DNA from: Raphanus sativus
Taxonomy: Eukaryota; Streptophyta; Magnoliopsida; Brassicales; Brassicaceae
DNA: 64,000 nucleotides
Reading direction: 5' to 3'
Assembly (NCBI RefSeq): GCF_000801105.2
Contig: NC_079519.1
Span: 13,638,668 to 13,702,667 of the forward strand
The notes beneath the pieces were generated by a model. The model worked only from the letters and a program-made list of their open reading frames with translations, ran no database searches and was not told where the DNA came from. Every line of letters begins with the position of its first letter. The first letter of the stretch is position 1. The translations under genes were made by a program, and so were the position numbers. Of this stretch, positions 32,000 to 43,600 are shown piece by piece.

Positions 32000-33660
32000 T
32001 CAGACATAACAGAAAACACCAACAGAGACAGATTCAAAACGAAATTCAAATCTTAATAAATCAGATTGATAATCAGAAACAACACAGATCAAATCTTAAA
32101 CACAAAAACAAAATCAGAGAACCTTAGTCTATCAGATTTCGACAACCACAACACAGATCTATTCGTTCTTAGCATTAATATGAAGAGATAAATCGAAAAT
32201 CAGAAAGTTTAGAGAAAGAAGAAGAAAAGGAGGCCGAGGTTTGCTAGGTCTTCGAGCAAAACTTACCCAGTCGCCTCTCTCTCTTTTTGTTTTTTGACCT
32301 CTCTCTTTCTCTGGAACGCGATCTGTTCTAAGAAAATAATTGGAAAAAAGAGAAACATATCTGAAGCGTTGATTCAGTATGATCTAACGGTGCAGAGAGT
32401 GATCCGCGCATAACCAATAGAAAACAAGGGCGAAGATAGATAAGAGATTGATTCTGGACCCTTGATTTAAAAATCAATCAATGGCTGAGAAAAAAAAAAC
32501 AGCACAATTTACTTCTTTTTTATTTATAATTATTGTAAGAAAATTTAAACTTTAAATAATTTGATATCATAATTTACAAATTTTAATCTGAATTTTGTAT
32601 TTAAAATTTTCAAATTGTGTGATTGATTAAAAATTAATATCTAATGTTTTATGTGATATATGTCAATATGAAGTATGTGGTTTGGTGTTTGGAATATGAT
32701 AATAGGGTTTGGAGTATAAGTAATAGGTATATGTAGAGTTTGAAATATAATGTTTAAACTTGAATATTTTTATGATATATAATCTGAGTGTTTGGATTAA
32801 AATGTTTTAGGTGGAAAATTTATGTATAAATTGAAATTCAAGATATAGGGTTTGAGATATGTAGTTAGGATTTAAGGCATGTTTAGAGTTTACAATTTAA
32901 GGTAATATTTCTAATTTATTATTAGTGTTGGATTTTCTCTTTATCATATTAAGTTAATTTTTTATTTATTAATTAGTGCTTTAAAATCATTAATAAATAT
33001 AATCCACTCTAATAAAAACAAGTAAATCATTAATAAACATAATTTGGATATGATATCGAGATTTGATAGACATATCTTTATTTTATTATGAAATTTCAAA
33101 TTTATTGAACAATCATAAAGAAGTGTTCTTTACAAATAATATTTTTAAAATTTAATATTTGAGATTTAAATTAAGATTTATGATTAGATTTTGGATCTAA
33201 TTTGAGGCTAAATTTTGGGTTTATGGTTTGAAATTTGATATAAGGTTTGGAATTAAATTTTGGGGGTTAGAGTTTATGATATACACCTCTAAAACATACC
33301 TTTAAACAAAAATAATATTTTTTCTCAAAAAAAAATACTAACCCTAAACATACCCTAAAAGAATTAAAATGATATTTTTTTATCAAAACTCAAATTATTA
33401 TTTTATCTCTTTTAAGGTATGTTTAGGGATTAGATTTTTTTTTGAAAAATAATATTACTTTTGTTTAGGGTAAGTTTAGGGTTTAGATTTTGAGGTAAAA
33501 AAATATTTTTGTTTTTGTTTCTAATTTGTTATTAGTACTAGATTTTCTTTTTATCACATAACATTCCCATACATTATCATAACCATCTCTACAAGTTCCT
33601 AAATAGGTACAAAACAGATTGAATTTTTAGCTATAAAGACAAGAACTTTCCAATTTTAAG
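32000..33660. other. AT-rich filler of the CACTA element
   Basis: No gene is seen. From about 32640 to 33500 the sequence is made of loose repeats of GGTTTGGAGT/TTAGGGTTTA-type phrases, including both orientations of CCTAAACATACC / GGTATGTTTAGGG (33345-33430). Confidence 0.6.
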
Positions 33661-33671
33661 AATCAAAAGTA

Positions 33672-34803
33672 TCAATCTACGGATAACGCAGCAGGCCACT
33701 CCGTAACAAACGCAATCACCTCGGAAGCTCTAGATGCCATTTCTATGTGCTGCATCACGTAAACTCTTCTCCATTCCTAAAAAAAATCAGAACAGAATAA
33801 ACATAAATAAACCTTAGAACTACTCAAATCAAACTTCAAAGTAGCAATAAAAACTCTAAAACTACTTGAACACGAAAGAAACAAGAATATATGGAGATGT
33901 GTCACTCGCAACCTTTATCACACCAACAACAACAACAAACGCAACAAATCAATCACCAATTTTCAGAAATAACAATAAAGATAAAAGCCCTCTCACAAAC
34001 TAACCTGACGGATAAGTGCTGCACCAGCATTCTCCATGGCGTCAGGTAACTCAATAGCTCTAGCAATGGTGACTCCATCGTTCACAACCTCGGGACTTCC
34101 AAACTCATCCAACAAAACATTCCTCCCTTGAAAACATCACATCACATCAAGATAAGAATATAGTTTTGTGGTACAACAAACACACTGAACAGACCAGTAA
34201 TAATATACCTCTAGGGCCAAGAGTGAGAGCAACATCATCAGCAAGCTTGTCGATGCCAGCTTGAAGAGCAGCTCTGGAGCTCTGGTCGAAAGCAATGTCC
34301 TTTACATTAGCTGAGTCAAAGTGCTCGTTCATGATCCTGATAGGAATAAAACAACACATCTCAGAAACATACACACACACAATCATATTAGAGGTGAATA
34401 AGATTAATTGGCATGAGTCCTCCGTACTTGTTCTTTACAGCAGCCTCCTACCACAACAAATGCAATTTCAAGAAGAAGAGTTTACATATCATTGTTAATT
34501 TGATGATTAACAATCAAAGTAACAATTTTTTCACCAACCCAGAAACTAATAAAGCATTTCAAGAAGCCTGAACAGAGAAAGAAACAAACTTTCACCAACC
34601 CAGAAACCAATTAAGCGTTTCAAGAAGTTGAAACTGAGAAAGTAACAAACTTTCACCAGCCAGAGAAACTACTAAAGCCTAAACAGACATAAGCCAAACT
34701 GACTGAAATAGAATGAAGTAATGGTTAAAATTTCAGACAAAGCCTTCACCTGGCGTGAAGAGCAGAGGATGGAGGCCGAAGAGAGAGTGTTTGCAGTCGC
34801 CAT
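33672..34803 (-). pseudogene. Chimeric captured gene: chaperonin-60 alpha plus endosulfine exons
   Basis: Five segments lie in order on the minus strand. A (34750-34803): MATANTLSSASILCSSRQ, the start of the chloroplast transit peptide of CPN60 alpha (from memory of Arabidopsis At2g28000). B (34410-34447): EAAVKNKYGGLMP, the conserved start of the plant endosulfine core. C (34209-34336): DHERA- then FDSA of endosulfine, missing two bases, fused directly to NVKDIAFDQSSRAALQAGID... of CPN60 alpha. D (34005-34126): [20 protein letters not shown]...AALIRQ of CPN60 alpha. E (33672-33776): an unidentified exon ending at TGA. Host introns are kept between C, D and E. From ATG 34332, C-D-E splice to a clean 116-residue frame. 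It lacks the GDGTT ATPase loop and nearly all of the chaperonin, so it cannot be a working subunit. Confidence 0.85.
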
Positions 34804-34946
34804 TTTTTCAGACCAGAGGCGCAAACGAGAACGTTCTGGGCTTGTTGATAAGGAAATGGTTTTTCACTCTTAAAATGAAATTGAGGGGAGTGGGTTAGGG
34901 TTTAGATAGAATCGAAGGGATTCAGAATAGACTCAATAGAGAGCAG

Positions 34947-34949
<3 letters not shown>

Positions 34950-35003
<54 letters not shown>
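34950..35003. repeat. GA microsatellite in the CACTA element
   Basis: About 27 GA units, roughly 150 bp upstream of the captured CPN60 alpha start codon. Seen from the gene it is a CT run, a common feature of plant leaders and promoters, so it was probably captured with the gene. Confidence 0.9.
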
Positions 35004-35004
<1 letters not shown>

Positions 35005-35511
35005 CAAAAACGACAGAGAAGAGACGATGAGCAGTGAATTTGGTGGTAAAATATTATTTTTCCTAATTATTAGAGCCAATACTTAGAAAATTCACGCGAC
35101 TACATTTTTTTATTTTCCCGCGATACTAAACATAGCGTTTTAAATTTATAAACGTTATCAAAAAAGTCAGTATTGATATACAATAGCAGAATTGTCAAAA
35201 ACGCTATAATTTAATGCTATTAATACTCATATTTCCTGTAGTGATAATTTCTTTAGAATTTCTAATATTTTTTCTTCACTCAAAGCGTAATTAGAAAAAG
35301 AAAAAAATATATTAGGGCTTCGGCTTCGGCGCGCACTTACGGTACCCTGCCTTTCGTCGTTGTTATCCTTTCGTAAAACATTATTGTCTTGCCATACTTT
35401 TTCAGCTTGTTTAGTTACTAAGAATTTCTTAAGTGTACCTAGTTGTACAGAGCAACGATAGAGCCTGCAAGCGGCATGGAGAATAAAAAAATAGCAAATG
35501 TTTCTCTTTTT

Positions 35512-36210
35512 TTAAAGCATCTCACAGATTTTGCAACAGAGCCAAAATAGACTGCAGTTTATGCAGTAACCTTTGCTTTCGATAGTGTAATCATGGTTAT
35601 AGATGCATACAGGTGACTGGATTACCTCATCGTCCGGATATTTGAAAGTCGAGGCGTATGAGTTCAAATATGGTGCATCGAACAATGATAATTGAAACTC
35701 AAGCTGATCTCCCATTCCAATGAGTGCTTCCGACCTAAGGTCTGCGTGTTTGACTTCGAACTCTTGAAAGATTTGGCTAGCTTCGATATCTTTACCAAGA
35801 CATACATTGAATATACCCAAGGCAAGGGTTGACATTCCGTGATTAGGAACATTTGCTTCCAAGACTTGGATGCCTTCCTCAAGGCCACACTTCATGGATA
35901 GATGGAGACCTTCATAGTAAACAGCGTTCATATTCCCAACATTAACGCACTTGAGGAAGAAATTGCGGAATTTTCCATATTTGCCGATCTGGCAGTTAAC
36001 GAAGTCGAGCATAGGACTTATGTTACACCTCTTCAAGACATAGGGGTCATGGACAAGACCGTATCCGTGCTTTCCAGCCCGAATGAAAGGACGAACATTC
36101 CAAAATGATTCCTCCCCAACAATTGTAATTATTTTAGAAATGATTTCGTCCGGAAGATTTGGAAGGACAAAATAAGACATACTATTTTGCCTTAAGAGTT
36201 TATTTAACAT
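35512..36210 (-). CDS. F-box protein, At2g35280-like
   Basis: A single intact exon of 232 codons from ATG 36210 (a second ATG at 36180 gives 222 and begins closer to the domain). The F-box is at the start (VLPNLPDEIISKIITIVGEE). The rest follows the pattern I remember for the At2g35280-type family: VYYEGLHLSMKCGLEEGIQV, EANVPNHGMSTLALGIFNVC, FEVKHADLRSEALIGMG, and a cysteine-rich end (YCINCSLFWLCCKICEML). F-box proteins are substrate receptors of SCF ubiquitin ligases; the substrate here is unknown. This family is large and rapidly changing in Brassicaceae. The gene stands between the CACTA element and the repeat-rich block, and shares no obvious promoter with neighbours. Confidence 0.8.
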   Translation of the reverse strand: MLNKLLRQNSMSYFVLPNLPDEIISKIITIVGEESFWNVRPFIRAGKHGYGLVHDPYVLKRCNISPMLDFVNCQIGKYGKFRNFFLKCVNVGNMNAVYYEGLHLSMKCGLEEGIQVLEANVPNHGMSTLALGIFNVCLGKDIEASQIFQEFEVKHADLRSEALIGMGDQLEFQLSLFDAPYLNSYASTFKYPDDEVIQSPVCIYNHDYTIESKGYCINCSLFWLCCKICEML

Positions 36211-36430
36211 TGATAATATGCACCTTAATAGAGGAGTATTATTGGTGTCTAAATGAAGCCCCAGTGTGAGTTAAATAGAAAATTAAAGTGTTCCACCAGA
36301 CCACCAATATTGCAACCTAACACCTTTGTCAGAGAGTTAATGCAGCAATGTAGAGTTAAAGCAAAGGGACCGCCTGAAAAAAAGAACAATAAGAAACATC
36401 GGCAATGCATTACATTAATCTTAAGTGAAT

Positions 36431-36523
36431 GGTAGGTTATAGGCAAGGGAACAGCAATACTTGCCCAAGTTTAAGGTGATTATTCCCTTGCCGATTGCTG
36501 GCTGTTCCCTTGCATATAACCAA
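36431..36523. repeat. 93-bp foldback of the GCAAGG repeat family
   Basis: GGTTATAGGCAAGGGAACAG at the left is matched on the complement of the right by GGTTATATGCAAGGGAACAG. The centre, AAGTTTAAGGTGATTATTCCC, is a phrase shared with every unit of the tandem array further right. Other members occur at 36955-37110 and 38455-38620. Confidence 0.75.
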
Positions 36524-37394
36524 GTTAGTGATACTTGATATTTAATACGAATAGCAAACGATATTATGTTATGTTTCGTTTTCATTCTCACATACGACTT
36601 CTCACAACAAGTTCTCAATAGTTGGTTTGCTTTGAACATCAGTTGTTATGTTTTGTTTTCATTTTGTAATTGTTTTTTAATTTACTCGTCCCCATTGCTT
36701 CCCGGGTGGGCTATTCTCTGGCACACCGTTTCTGTTTCCTTGAAAACGGCCTGCTGATCGCTAGTGTACACAATATTGCATTGCCTTTGTTTTTGTTGAT
36801 TACGGATTAGTATTGTCATTATTGCCTTGCTATCAGTCTGTTAATCAAGTTATTCAAATTCTCAAGCGCAATTTAATGTTTTTTCTTGCGCGGATTAGTA
36901 CAGAGTTTCTAATAATTTCTTTAGAATTTCTAATAATTTTTCTTCACTCAAGTTTAAGGTGATTATTCCCTTGCCGATTGCTGGCTGTGGCTTTGCCTGT
37001 ATAGCTAGCAAGGCAAGGCAATAAATATTTCGCAAGGAAAACGAATGCTGAGTGCAAGTTAACAGCAACGCTTGTCTAAGTTTAAGGTGATTATTTCCCT
37101 GTTGCGTTGCACTGTATAATTTTGAGTAACTAGCTGCACATCTTTTCACGAAAACCCTCGAAAACACTCAAGATAGTTTACCAAGTTAGTGATACTTGAT
37201 ATTTAATACGAATAGCAAACGATATCACCTATTAATTAAAAATACGATATGTTTAAGCGTTATTAAAAATTTCAAAGCATAGAGTTGAGAATGGTTCAAA
37301 AACATTTAAAAATTTGAACCATTTAACCGAGATAAGTTCTTTAGAAAACATCACGTGGATCCCCCCTGAATGAGCGAACGATCTGACGAAAACC

Positions 37395-38264
37395 TTACCC
37401 ATCGATCCTTCTACGTCCTCGCGGGCCACGGTTGTTTAGTCCTGGCGAATCAGCTCGTATGCTCCAAATGTTCACTCCTGCTCCAATGGGTGCTTCATCT
37501 CCGGTAAGCAGGGGGGTCTCCTTCTGATACTGAAGGACCTGATAGATAAGATTGGGAAAGATGATCTTCTTCTGCTGATCAAACTGGCGAGCCATGGCCA
37601 GAACCTGATCATACACCAGCTCGCCAAAGTTGATAGCTCGGCGATTCAAGAGAGCATAAATCAAGCGAATGCGCAGCTTGATCATTGCATCAGTTTCAAG
37701 GTCCGGAAGGCAGTTTAGTTCACAGACGCGGTAGAATATTTGATATGGAGGAATGAGAGCATTCAGTGTGAAAACAGGCCAGTCGGAACAGCGGTATCCA
37801 GTGAGAACTGAGATCGCCAACGATAGTTCGCAAGTCTCCCAATCAAAAGATCGATTGACAGGGGGAATGAGCATTACAGTGTTAATCACATTAGGATCGA
37901 AACGAAATCGACTACCACGGATCAACACACCACCAGCACTGTAACGCAGGTTTGAGATCATCTCCCTAACAACCCTAGGGCAAAAGGCACGAACTTTCAT
38001 GACGGTATATGCCCACCCAACCCTATCTAGAAGGCGAAACACTTCGGTAAAGTCTGAGTCTTGAGGGGAAAGCTTACCCTGCACAACAAACCCACGTAGA
38101 CACATGTCTTCGTACTTGAGACGAGCGTTCTCATTCTCAAAGCGTTGCTGAGCCTCGCCAATGGGAAAGTCGTCGTCTTTGAAGATGCCTCTGTTCGTGT
38201 TGAGACGCTCTTCAAACGATAAGTGTGGAACGGTAGCAGACGGGTTAAAGGTACGAATCTCCAT
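37395..38264 (-). CDS. Putative plant transposon protein (PF20167-like), copy 1
   Basis: One open frame of 289 codons from ATG 38264 to the stop at 37395. It resembles the putative plant transposon protein family of unknown function: a central block around [20 protein letters not shown], then [33 protein letters not shown] and [20 protein letters not shown]. The C-terminus is basic ([13 protein letters not shown]). No catalytic motif is visible. A second copy lies 7,993 bp to the right with a premature stop. Most differences between the copies change amino acids, which suggests neither is under constraint. Confidence 0.6.
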   Translation of the reverse strand: MEIRTFNPSATVPHLSFEERLNTNRGIFKDDDFPIGEAQQRFENENARLKYEDMCLRGFVVQGKLSPQDSDFTEVFRLLDRVGWAYTVMKVRAFCPRVVREMISNLRYSAGGVLIRGSRFRFDPNVINTVMLIPPVNRSFDWETCELSLAISVLTGYRCSDWPVFTLNALIPPYQIFYRVCELNCLPDLETDAMIKLRIRLIYALLNRRAINFGELVYDQVLAMARQFDQQKKIIFPNLIYQVLQYQKETPLLTGDEAPIGAGVNIWSIRADSPGLNNRGPRGRRRIDG

Positions 38265-38270
38265 GAACAA

Positions 38271-39523
38271 ATTTACGGAGTTTTACGATAGATGGTCGAG
38301 AGAGATTTGAGATTTCTGAGAGAACTGAAACTTAACAGTATTCGGTGATATCTAGAGGATGAGGGATGCAGAAGGTCAGACACCTAATGACGTACTCGAT
38401 TCACAAAAAGGTGAACACACGCAACCGTCCACAACCATGAATAGATGCTATTTTTAATTATTCCTCTGCCGATTACAGGCCCAAGCCCAATATTACGTTC
38501 GCAAAGTAAAGGCAGGCTGAGGGCAAGTCAATACCAGCGCTTGCAGGCTATTTAAGGAGATTATTCCCCTGCCGATTACAGGCTGTTGCATTGCTATATA
38601 TAACTACTAGGTACACCTAAGAAATTCTTAACTATCTGGTCCCATGAAAATGCATATAAATTCTAGCTTGTAATTTTAAATGTTTATGATACAATCACTA
38701 AAAAAAAGTTATCTTCTCTAACGATTTGTTGAATTTTTTTATCACTAATTTTCTATGAAATAATATATACCAGAAGTTCCTCTATAATAGAGGCATACTT
38801 TTAATTTAAATGATATTCCTCAAGCAGAAGCTCGTCCATTTATAAGGGTGATTTGATGGACTCCTCGAGAAGACACGACTTCTCTAACATGCCTTCTGAC
38901 TATCAACAGTTGCATCCCTCGAATTTGGAACTTTGTATAAGTTTCACTTATTAAGACACATAACTGTGTATAAGTAAGTGAAAATAAGTGATTTAGATTG
39001 TCTAAATTTATGAAACTAAGAAAAACGTAACAATTTAAATCCAATAAATATTTGAAACTATTTTAAACTTAAGAAATTTAGATATTATATTGTTATATTT
39101 TGCAAAAAATGATCAGTATCCAAAACTTATTATACTTAAAGAATCTCCAACAGTTTATTAGTGGATATATTTAATGATAGAAACTAACAGTATATGAGAT
39201 AATAAATGTAAATATAAATATTTAGTTTATGAAAAGTTCCTGTAATTAATGATTTATTAACCCCAACTTCTATTTTGTAACTCCTCTATTTAACGTTGAT
39301 TTGATGGACTCCTGGAGAAGACACGACTTCTCTCAATGAAGAAGACACGACTTCTCTTACACTCTCTTACACGTCTCTTATAATAATCATTACACTTGCA
39401 TTTAAACTGAATACTTATTTCCATTTAGAAAAACTTCATCACAGTCTCCATAAAATAACATTTCTCTCTCAACAAAAAGAAAAGCAAAGAAACGATTCAT
39501 CATCTCCTCTCTCAACAAACAAG
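38271..39523. other. Non-coding part of the duplicated block
   Basis: Two GCAAGG-family repeats lie at 38455-38620. The phrase GATTTGATGGACTCC followed by GAGAAGACACGACTTCTCT occurs at 38850-38886 and 39298-39336, and GAAGACACGACTTCTCTTAC a third time at 39340-39359. These precede the RPA-like start and look like promoter duplications. The rest is AT-rich. Confidence 0.55.
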
Positions 39524-39724
39524 ATGACAGACTACAATAAGCTTTCTGAGGTTTCTTATAACCCCAAGATCACGGCTTGGCGTTTCAGAGTCAAAATACA
39601 CAGGATCTACCCTTTCTATTCATATGCTACCCTTGCTATTGATGGTTACATAATCGGATGTTATTCGTGTACCCCTACAGATTCGATTTTTACAATTTCA
39701 TATTTTATTCTTCGTAATGAATGA
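39524..39724 (+). pseudogene. RPA70/DUF223-like gene start, truncated (copy 1)
   Basis: ATG 39524 follows a long, A/C-rich, ATG-free leader. The 66-codon frame begins MTDYNKLSEVSYNPKITAWR and continues FRVKIHRIYPFYSY, the opening of the first OB fold of plant replication-protein-A-like and DUF223 proteins, which are frequent in crucifer genomes and in Helitrons. It stops soon after, where the sequence enters an inverted copy of the array repeat, so it is probably a first exon cut short. The same 201 bases recur without change at 47514. Confidence 0.55.
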
Positions 39725-39812
39725 TTATGTGTTTGTAAAAGTCGAATTATGTGGGGTTAACATCTTGGGATTGGGCCTGTGATTACGGTCCCTTTGCTTT
39801 CAGTGGGTGGCA

Positions 39813-40100
39813 GATAGTTACCTAGAATTTCTTAGGTGTACCTAGTTATACAGAGCAACGCAACAGCCTGTAATCGGCAGGGGAATAATCACCTTATTGG
39901 CATGCCCACAGCCTGCCCTTTCCTTGCTAACTTAATATTGCCTTCCCAGTGTTTCCTTTTTTTTTTTAGACCTGCCAATGAGACTAGATATCTAAAGAAC
40001 ATTCTAGAAACTTATAAAATATTTAGATAAAAATTATAATTATATTCACATTATTAGAGGTGTATTTCTTTCAAAAGTATTATATTTTGGTTATAATTAT
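39813..40100. repeat. Inverted copy of the array repeat (left arm)
   Basis: Reading the complement gives the same order as the array unit: GAAAGAAATACACC, TTTTATCTAAATATTTTATAAG, CTGGCAGGTCTAAAAAAAAA, GGAAACACTGG, GTGGGCATGCCAATAAGGTG, CCTGCCGATTACAGGCTGTT and CTAGGTACACCTAAGAAATT. With the direct copy at about 40625-40870 it forms an inverted repeat around a Stowaway MITE. Open frames here are repeat translations. Confidence 0.8.
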
Positions 40101-40373
40101 TAAAATAAAAAGTTAACGATATAATTATTAAAATAAAAAATATAATGTGCATTTTAGCTTGAAATTTAAAATGTTTATGATACAATCAATAAAAAAAGGT
40201 GGACTTCTCTACCGATTTGAAAAAAAGTGAATAATGGGTTCCACAAGGATGACACTCACTGAAAGCAAGGGGACCGCAACCACAAGCCCAAGACCATGGT
40301 GAATAACTAGGTTCCTTTAACTTTACCTAATGTTCTTTTAACTTTTTATTTTAATAGTTATAAGTAAAATATA

Positions 40374-40618
40374 CTCCCTCTCTTTTTTAAAGATACATAT
40401 TCTAGACTTTTCACACATATTAAGAAATCAATTAAAAATGCATTGATTTTTGTGAATAACAATTTTCCATAATCTTTAACCAATAAAAATTCAATAAACA
40501 CAATTAATTTTCTTGAAGTTAACAGATTTTCATTAAATAATACATTAAAAAGTAAAAAATGGATCTTTTTAAAATAATTTTTTTTCCTAGAACATGGATC
40601 TTTAAAAAACAGAGGGAG
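40374..40618. mobile_element. Stowaway-like MITE (copy 1)
   Basis: Ends CTCCCTCTCTTTTTTAAAGA and, on the complement, CTCCCTCTGTTTTTTAAAGA, flanked by TA on both sides (40372-40373, 40619-40620). The 245-bp size, terminal sequence and TA duplication are those of Stowaway (Tc1/mariner) MITEs. The uninterrupted site AAAATATACTAGTTTTTGAAAG is present in other array units. Confidence 0.9.
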
Positions 40619-40639
40619 TACTAGTTTTTGAAAGAAATA

Positions 40640-43600
40640 CACTATTATTATGAATATAATTATAAATTTTATCTAAAATATTTTGTAAGCTTTTGGAAGG
40701 TTCTTTAGATCCCTATTATCACTGGCAGGTCTAAAAAAAAAAGGAAACACTGGCAAGGCAATATTAAGCTCGTAGGGAAAGGGCATGCTGTGGGCATGCC
40801 AATAAGGTGATTATTCCCCTGCCAGGCAATATTATGTTCAAGGCAATATAACTAGGTACACCTAAGAAATTCTAGATAACTATCTGCAAGGCAATATTAT
40901 GTTCGCAAGGTTATAGCAGGCCGACGGCAAGTGTATAGCAGCGCTTGGCCAAGTTTAAGGTGATTGTTCCCCTGCCGATTACAGGTTGTTGCGTTGCTCT
41001 GTGTAACTAGGTACACCTAAGAAATTCTAGGTAACTATCTGCAAGGCAATATTATGTTCGCAAGGTTATAGCAGGCCGACGACAAGTGTATAGCAGCGCT
41101 TGGCGAAGTTTAAGGTGATTATTCCCCTGCCAATTACAGGCTGTTGCGTTGCTCTGTATAACTAGGTACACCTATGAAATTCAAGGTAACTATCTGCAAG
41201 GGAATATTATATTCGCAAGGTTATAGCAGGCCTACGGCAAGTGTATAGCAGCGCTTGGCCAAGTTTAAGGTGATTGTTCCCCTGCCGATTACAGGCTGTT
41301 GCGTTGCTCTGTGTAACTACTTGGTACACCTAAGAAATTCTTAAGTAACTGGTCCTATTAAAATGCATATAAATTCTAACTTGTAATTTAAAATGTTTAT
41401 GATTCAATCAATAAAAAAAGTTATCTTCTCTACCGATTTGATGGAATTTTTTTCACTAATTTTTTATAAAAAGGTGATAAATGGGTTCCACAAGGATGAC
41501 ACCCACTGAAAGCAAGGGGCATACATTTAATTTACCAAGCCCAAGGTGTATAACTAGGTACACCTACGAAATTCTAAGAGCATCTCCAACCATAGTTATT
41601 TTTTACTCTATATGAAATAATATACGAGATGTTCCTCTATAATAGAGGCATACATTTAATTTACATGATGTTCCTCTAACTTTTTATTTTAATATCTATA
41701 ACCAAAATATACTAATTTTTGAAAGAAAAACACATTTAGTGTGAATAAAATTATAATTTTTATCTAAAATATTTTGTAAGCTTTTAGAAGGTTCTTTAGA
41801 TCCATATTCTCACTGGCAGGTCTAAAAAAAAAAGAAACACTAGCAAGGCAATATTAAGCTGGCAAGGAAATGACAGGCTGTGGGCATGCCAATAAAGTGA
41901 TTATTCCTCTGCCAATTATAGGCTGTCGCATTGCTCTGTATAACTAGGAACACCTAAGAAATTCTAGGTAACTATCTGCAAGGCAATATTATGTTCGCAA
42001 GGTTATAGCAGGCCGACGGCAAGTGTATAGCAGCGCTTGGGCAAGTTTAAGGTGATTGTTCTCCTGCCGATTACAGGCTGTTGCGTTGCTCTGTGTAACT
42101 ACTTGGTACACCTAAGAAATTCTTAAGTAACTGGTCCTATTAAAATGCATAAAAACTCTAACTTGTAATTTAAAATGTTTATGATTCAATCAATAAAAAA
42201 GGTTATCTTCTCTACAGATTTGATGAAATTTTTTCACTAATTTTTTATAAAAGGTGATAAATAGGTTCCACAAGGATTACACCCACTGAAAGCAAGGGGA
42301 CCGCAAACACATGCCCAAGCCCAAGGTGTATAACTAGGTACACCTACGAAATTCTAAGAGCATCTCCAACCATAGCTATTTTTTACTCTATATGAAATAA
42401 TATACCAGATGTTCCTCTATAATAAAGGCATACATTTAATTTACATGATGTTCCTCTAACTTTTTATTATTATATTTATAACCAAAATATACTAGTTTTT
42501 TGAAAGAAATACACTTTTAGTGTGAATATAATATAATTTTTATCTAAAATATTTTGTAAGCTTTTAGAAGGTTCTTTAGATCCATATTCTCACTAGCAGG
42601 TCTAAAAAAAAAGGAAACACTGGCAAGGCAATATTAAGCTCGCAAGGAAAGGCAGACTGTGGGCATGCCAATAAGGTGATTATTCCCCTGCCAATTACAG
42701 GCTGTTACGTTGCTCTGTATAACTAGGTACACCTAAGAAATTCTAGTAACTATTGCAAGGCAATATTATGTTCGCAAGGTTATAGCAGGCCGACGGCAAG
42801 TGTATAGCAGCGCTTGGCCAAGTTTAAGGTGATTGTTCCCCTGCCGATTACAGGCTGTTGCGTTGCTCTGTGTAACTACTTGGTACACCTAAGAAATTCT
42901 TAAGTAACTGGTCCTATTAAAATGCATATAAACTCTAACTTGTAATTTAAAATGTTTATGATTCAATCAATAAAAAAAGGTTATCTTCTCTACCGTTTTG
43001 ATGAAATTTTTTTCACTAATTTTCTATAAAAAGGTAATAAATGGGTTCCACAAGGATTACACCACTGAAAGCAAGGGGACCGCAACCACTGGCCCAAGCC
43101 CAAGGTGTATAACTAAGTACACCTACGAAATTCTAAGAGCATCTCCAACCATAGCTATTTTTTACTCTATATGAAATAATATACCAGATGTTCCTCTATA
43201 ATAGAGGAATACATTTAATTTACATGATATTCCTCTAACTTTTTTATTTTAATATTTATAACCAAAATATACTAGTTTTTGAAAGAAAAACACTTTTAGT
43301 GTGAATATAATTATAATTTTTATCTAAAATATTTTGTAAGCTTTTAGAAGGATCTTTAGATCCCAATTCTCACTGGCAGGTCTAGAAAAAAAAAGGAAAC
43401 ACTGGCAAGGCAATATTAAGCTCGCAAGGAAAGGCAGGCTGTGGGCATGCCAATAAGGTGATTATTCCCCTGCCAATTACAGGCTGTTGCATTGCTCTGT
43501 ATAACTAGGTACACCTAAGAAATTCTAGGTAACTACTGCAAGGCAATATTATGTTCGCAAGGTTATAGCAGGCCGACGGCAAATGTATAGCAGCGCTTGG

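Larger units (their letters stand above)
31223..35243. mobile_element. Non-autonomous CACTA element carrying captured gene pieces
   Basis: The ends are CACTACAGGAAATGTG at the left and CACTACAGGAAATATG on the complement of the right. ATA flanks both sides (31220-31222, 35244-35246). The same site without the insert is present at 36901-36935 (GAGTTTCTAATAATTTCTTTAG) and again at 44905-44935. Subterminal motifs AACGCTAT, ATAGCG and AATAGC recur at both ends. No transposase is encoded. The interior holds a minus-strand chimera of chaperonin-60 alpha and endosulfine exons and possibly another fragment near 31700. Confidence 0.93.

Noticed and set aside
38265..38270. Two extra N-terminal codons for the putative transposon protein
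   Set aside because: The codon at 38270 is TTG; the first ATG is at 38264, and likewise 46257 in copy 2.
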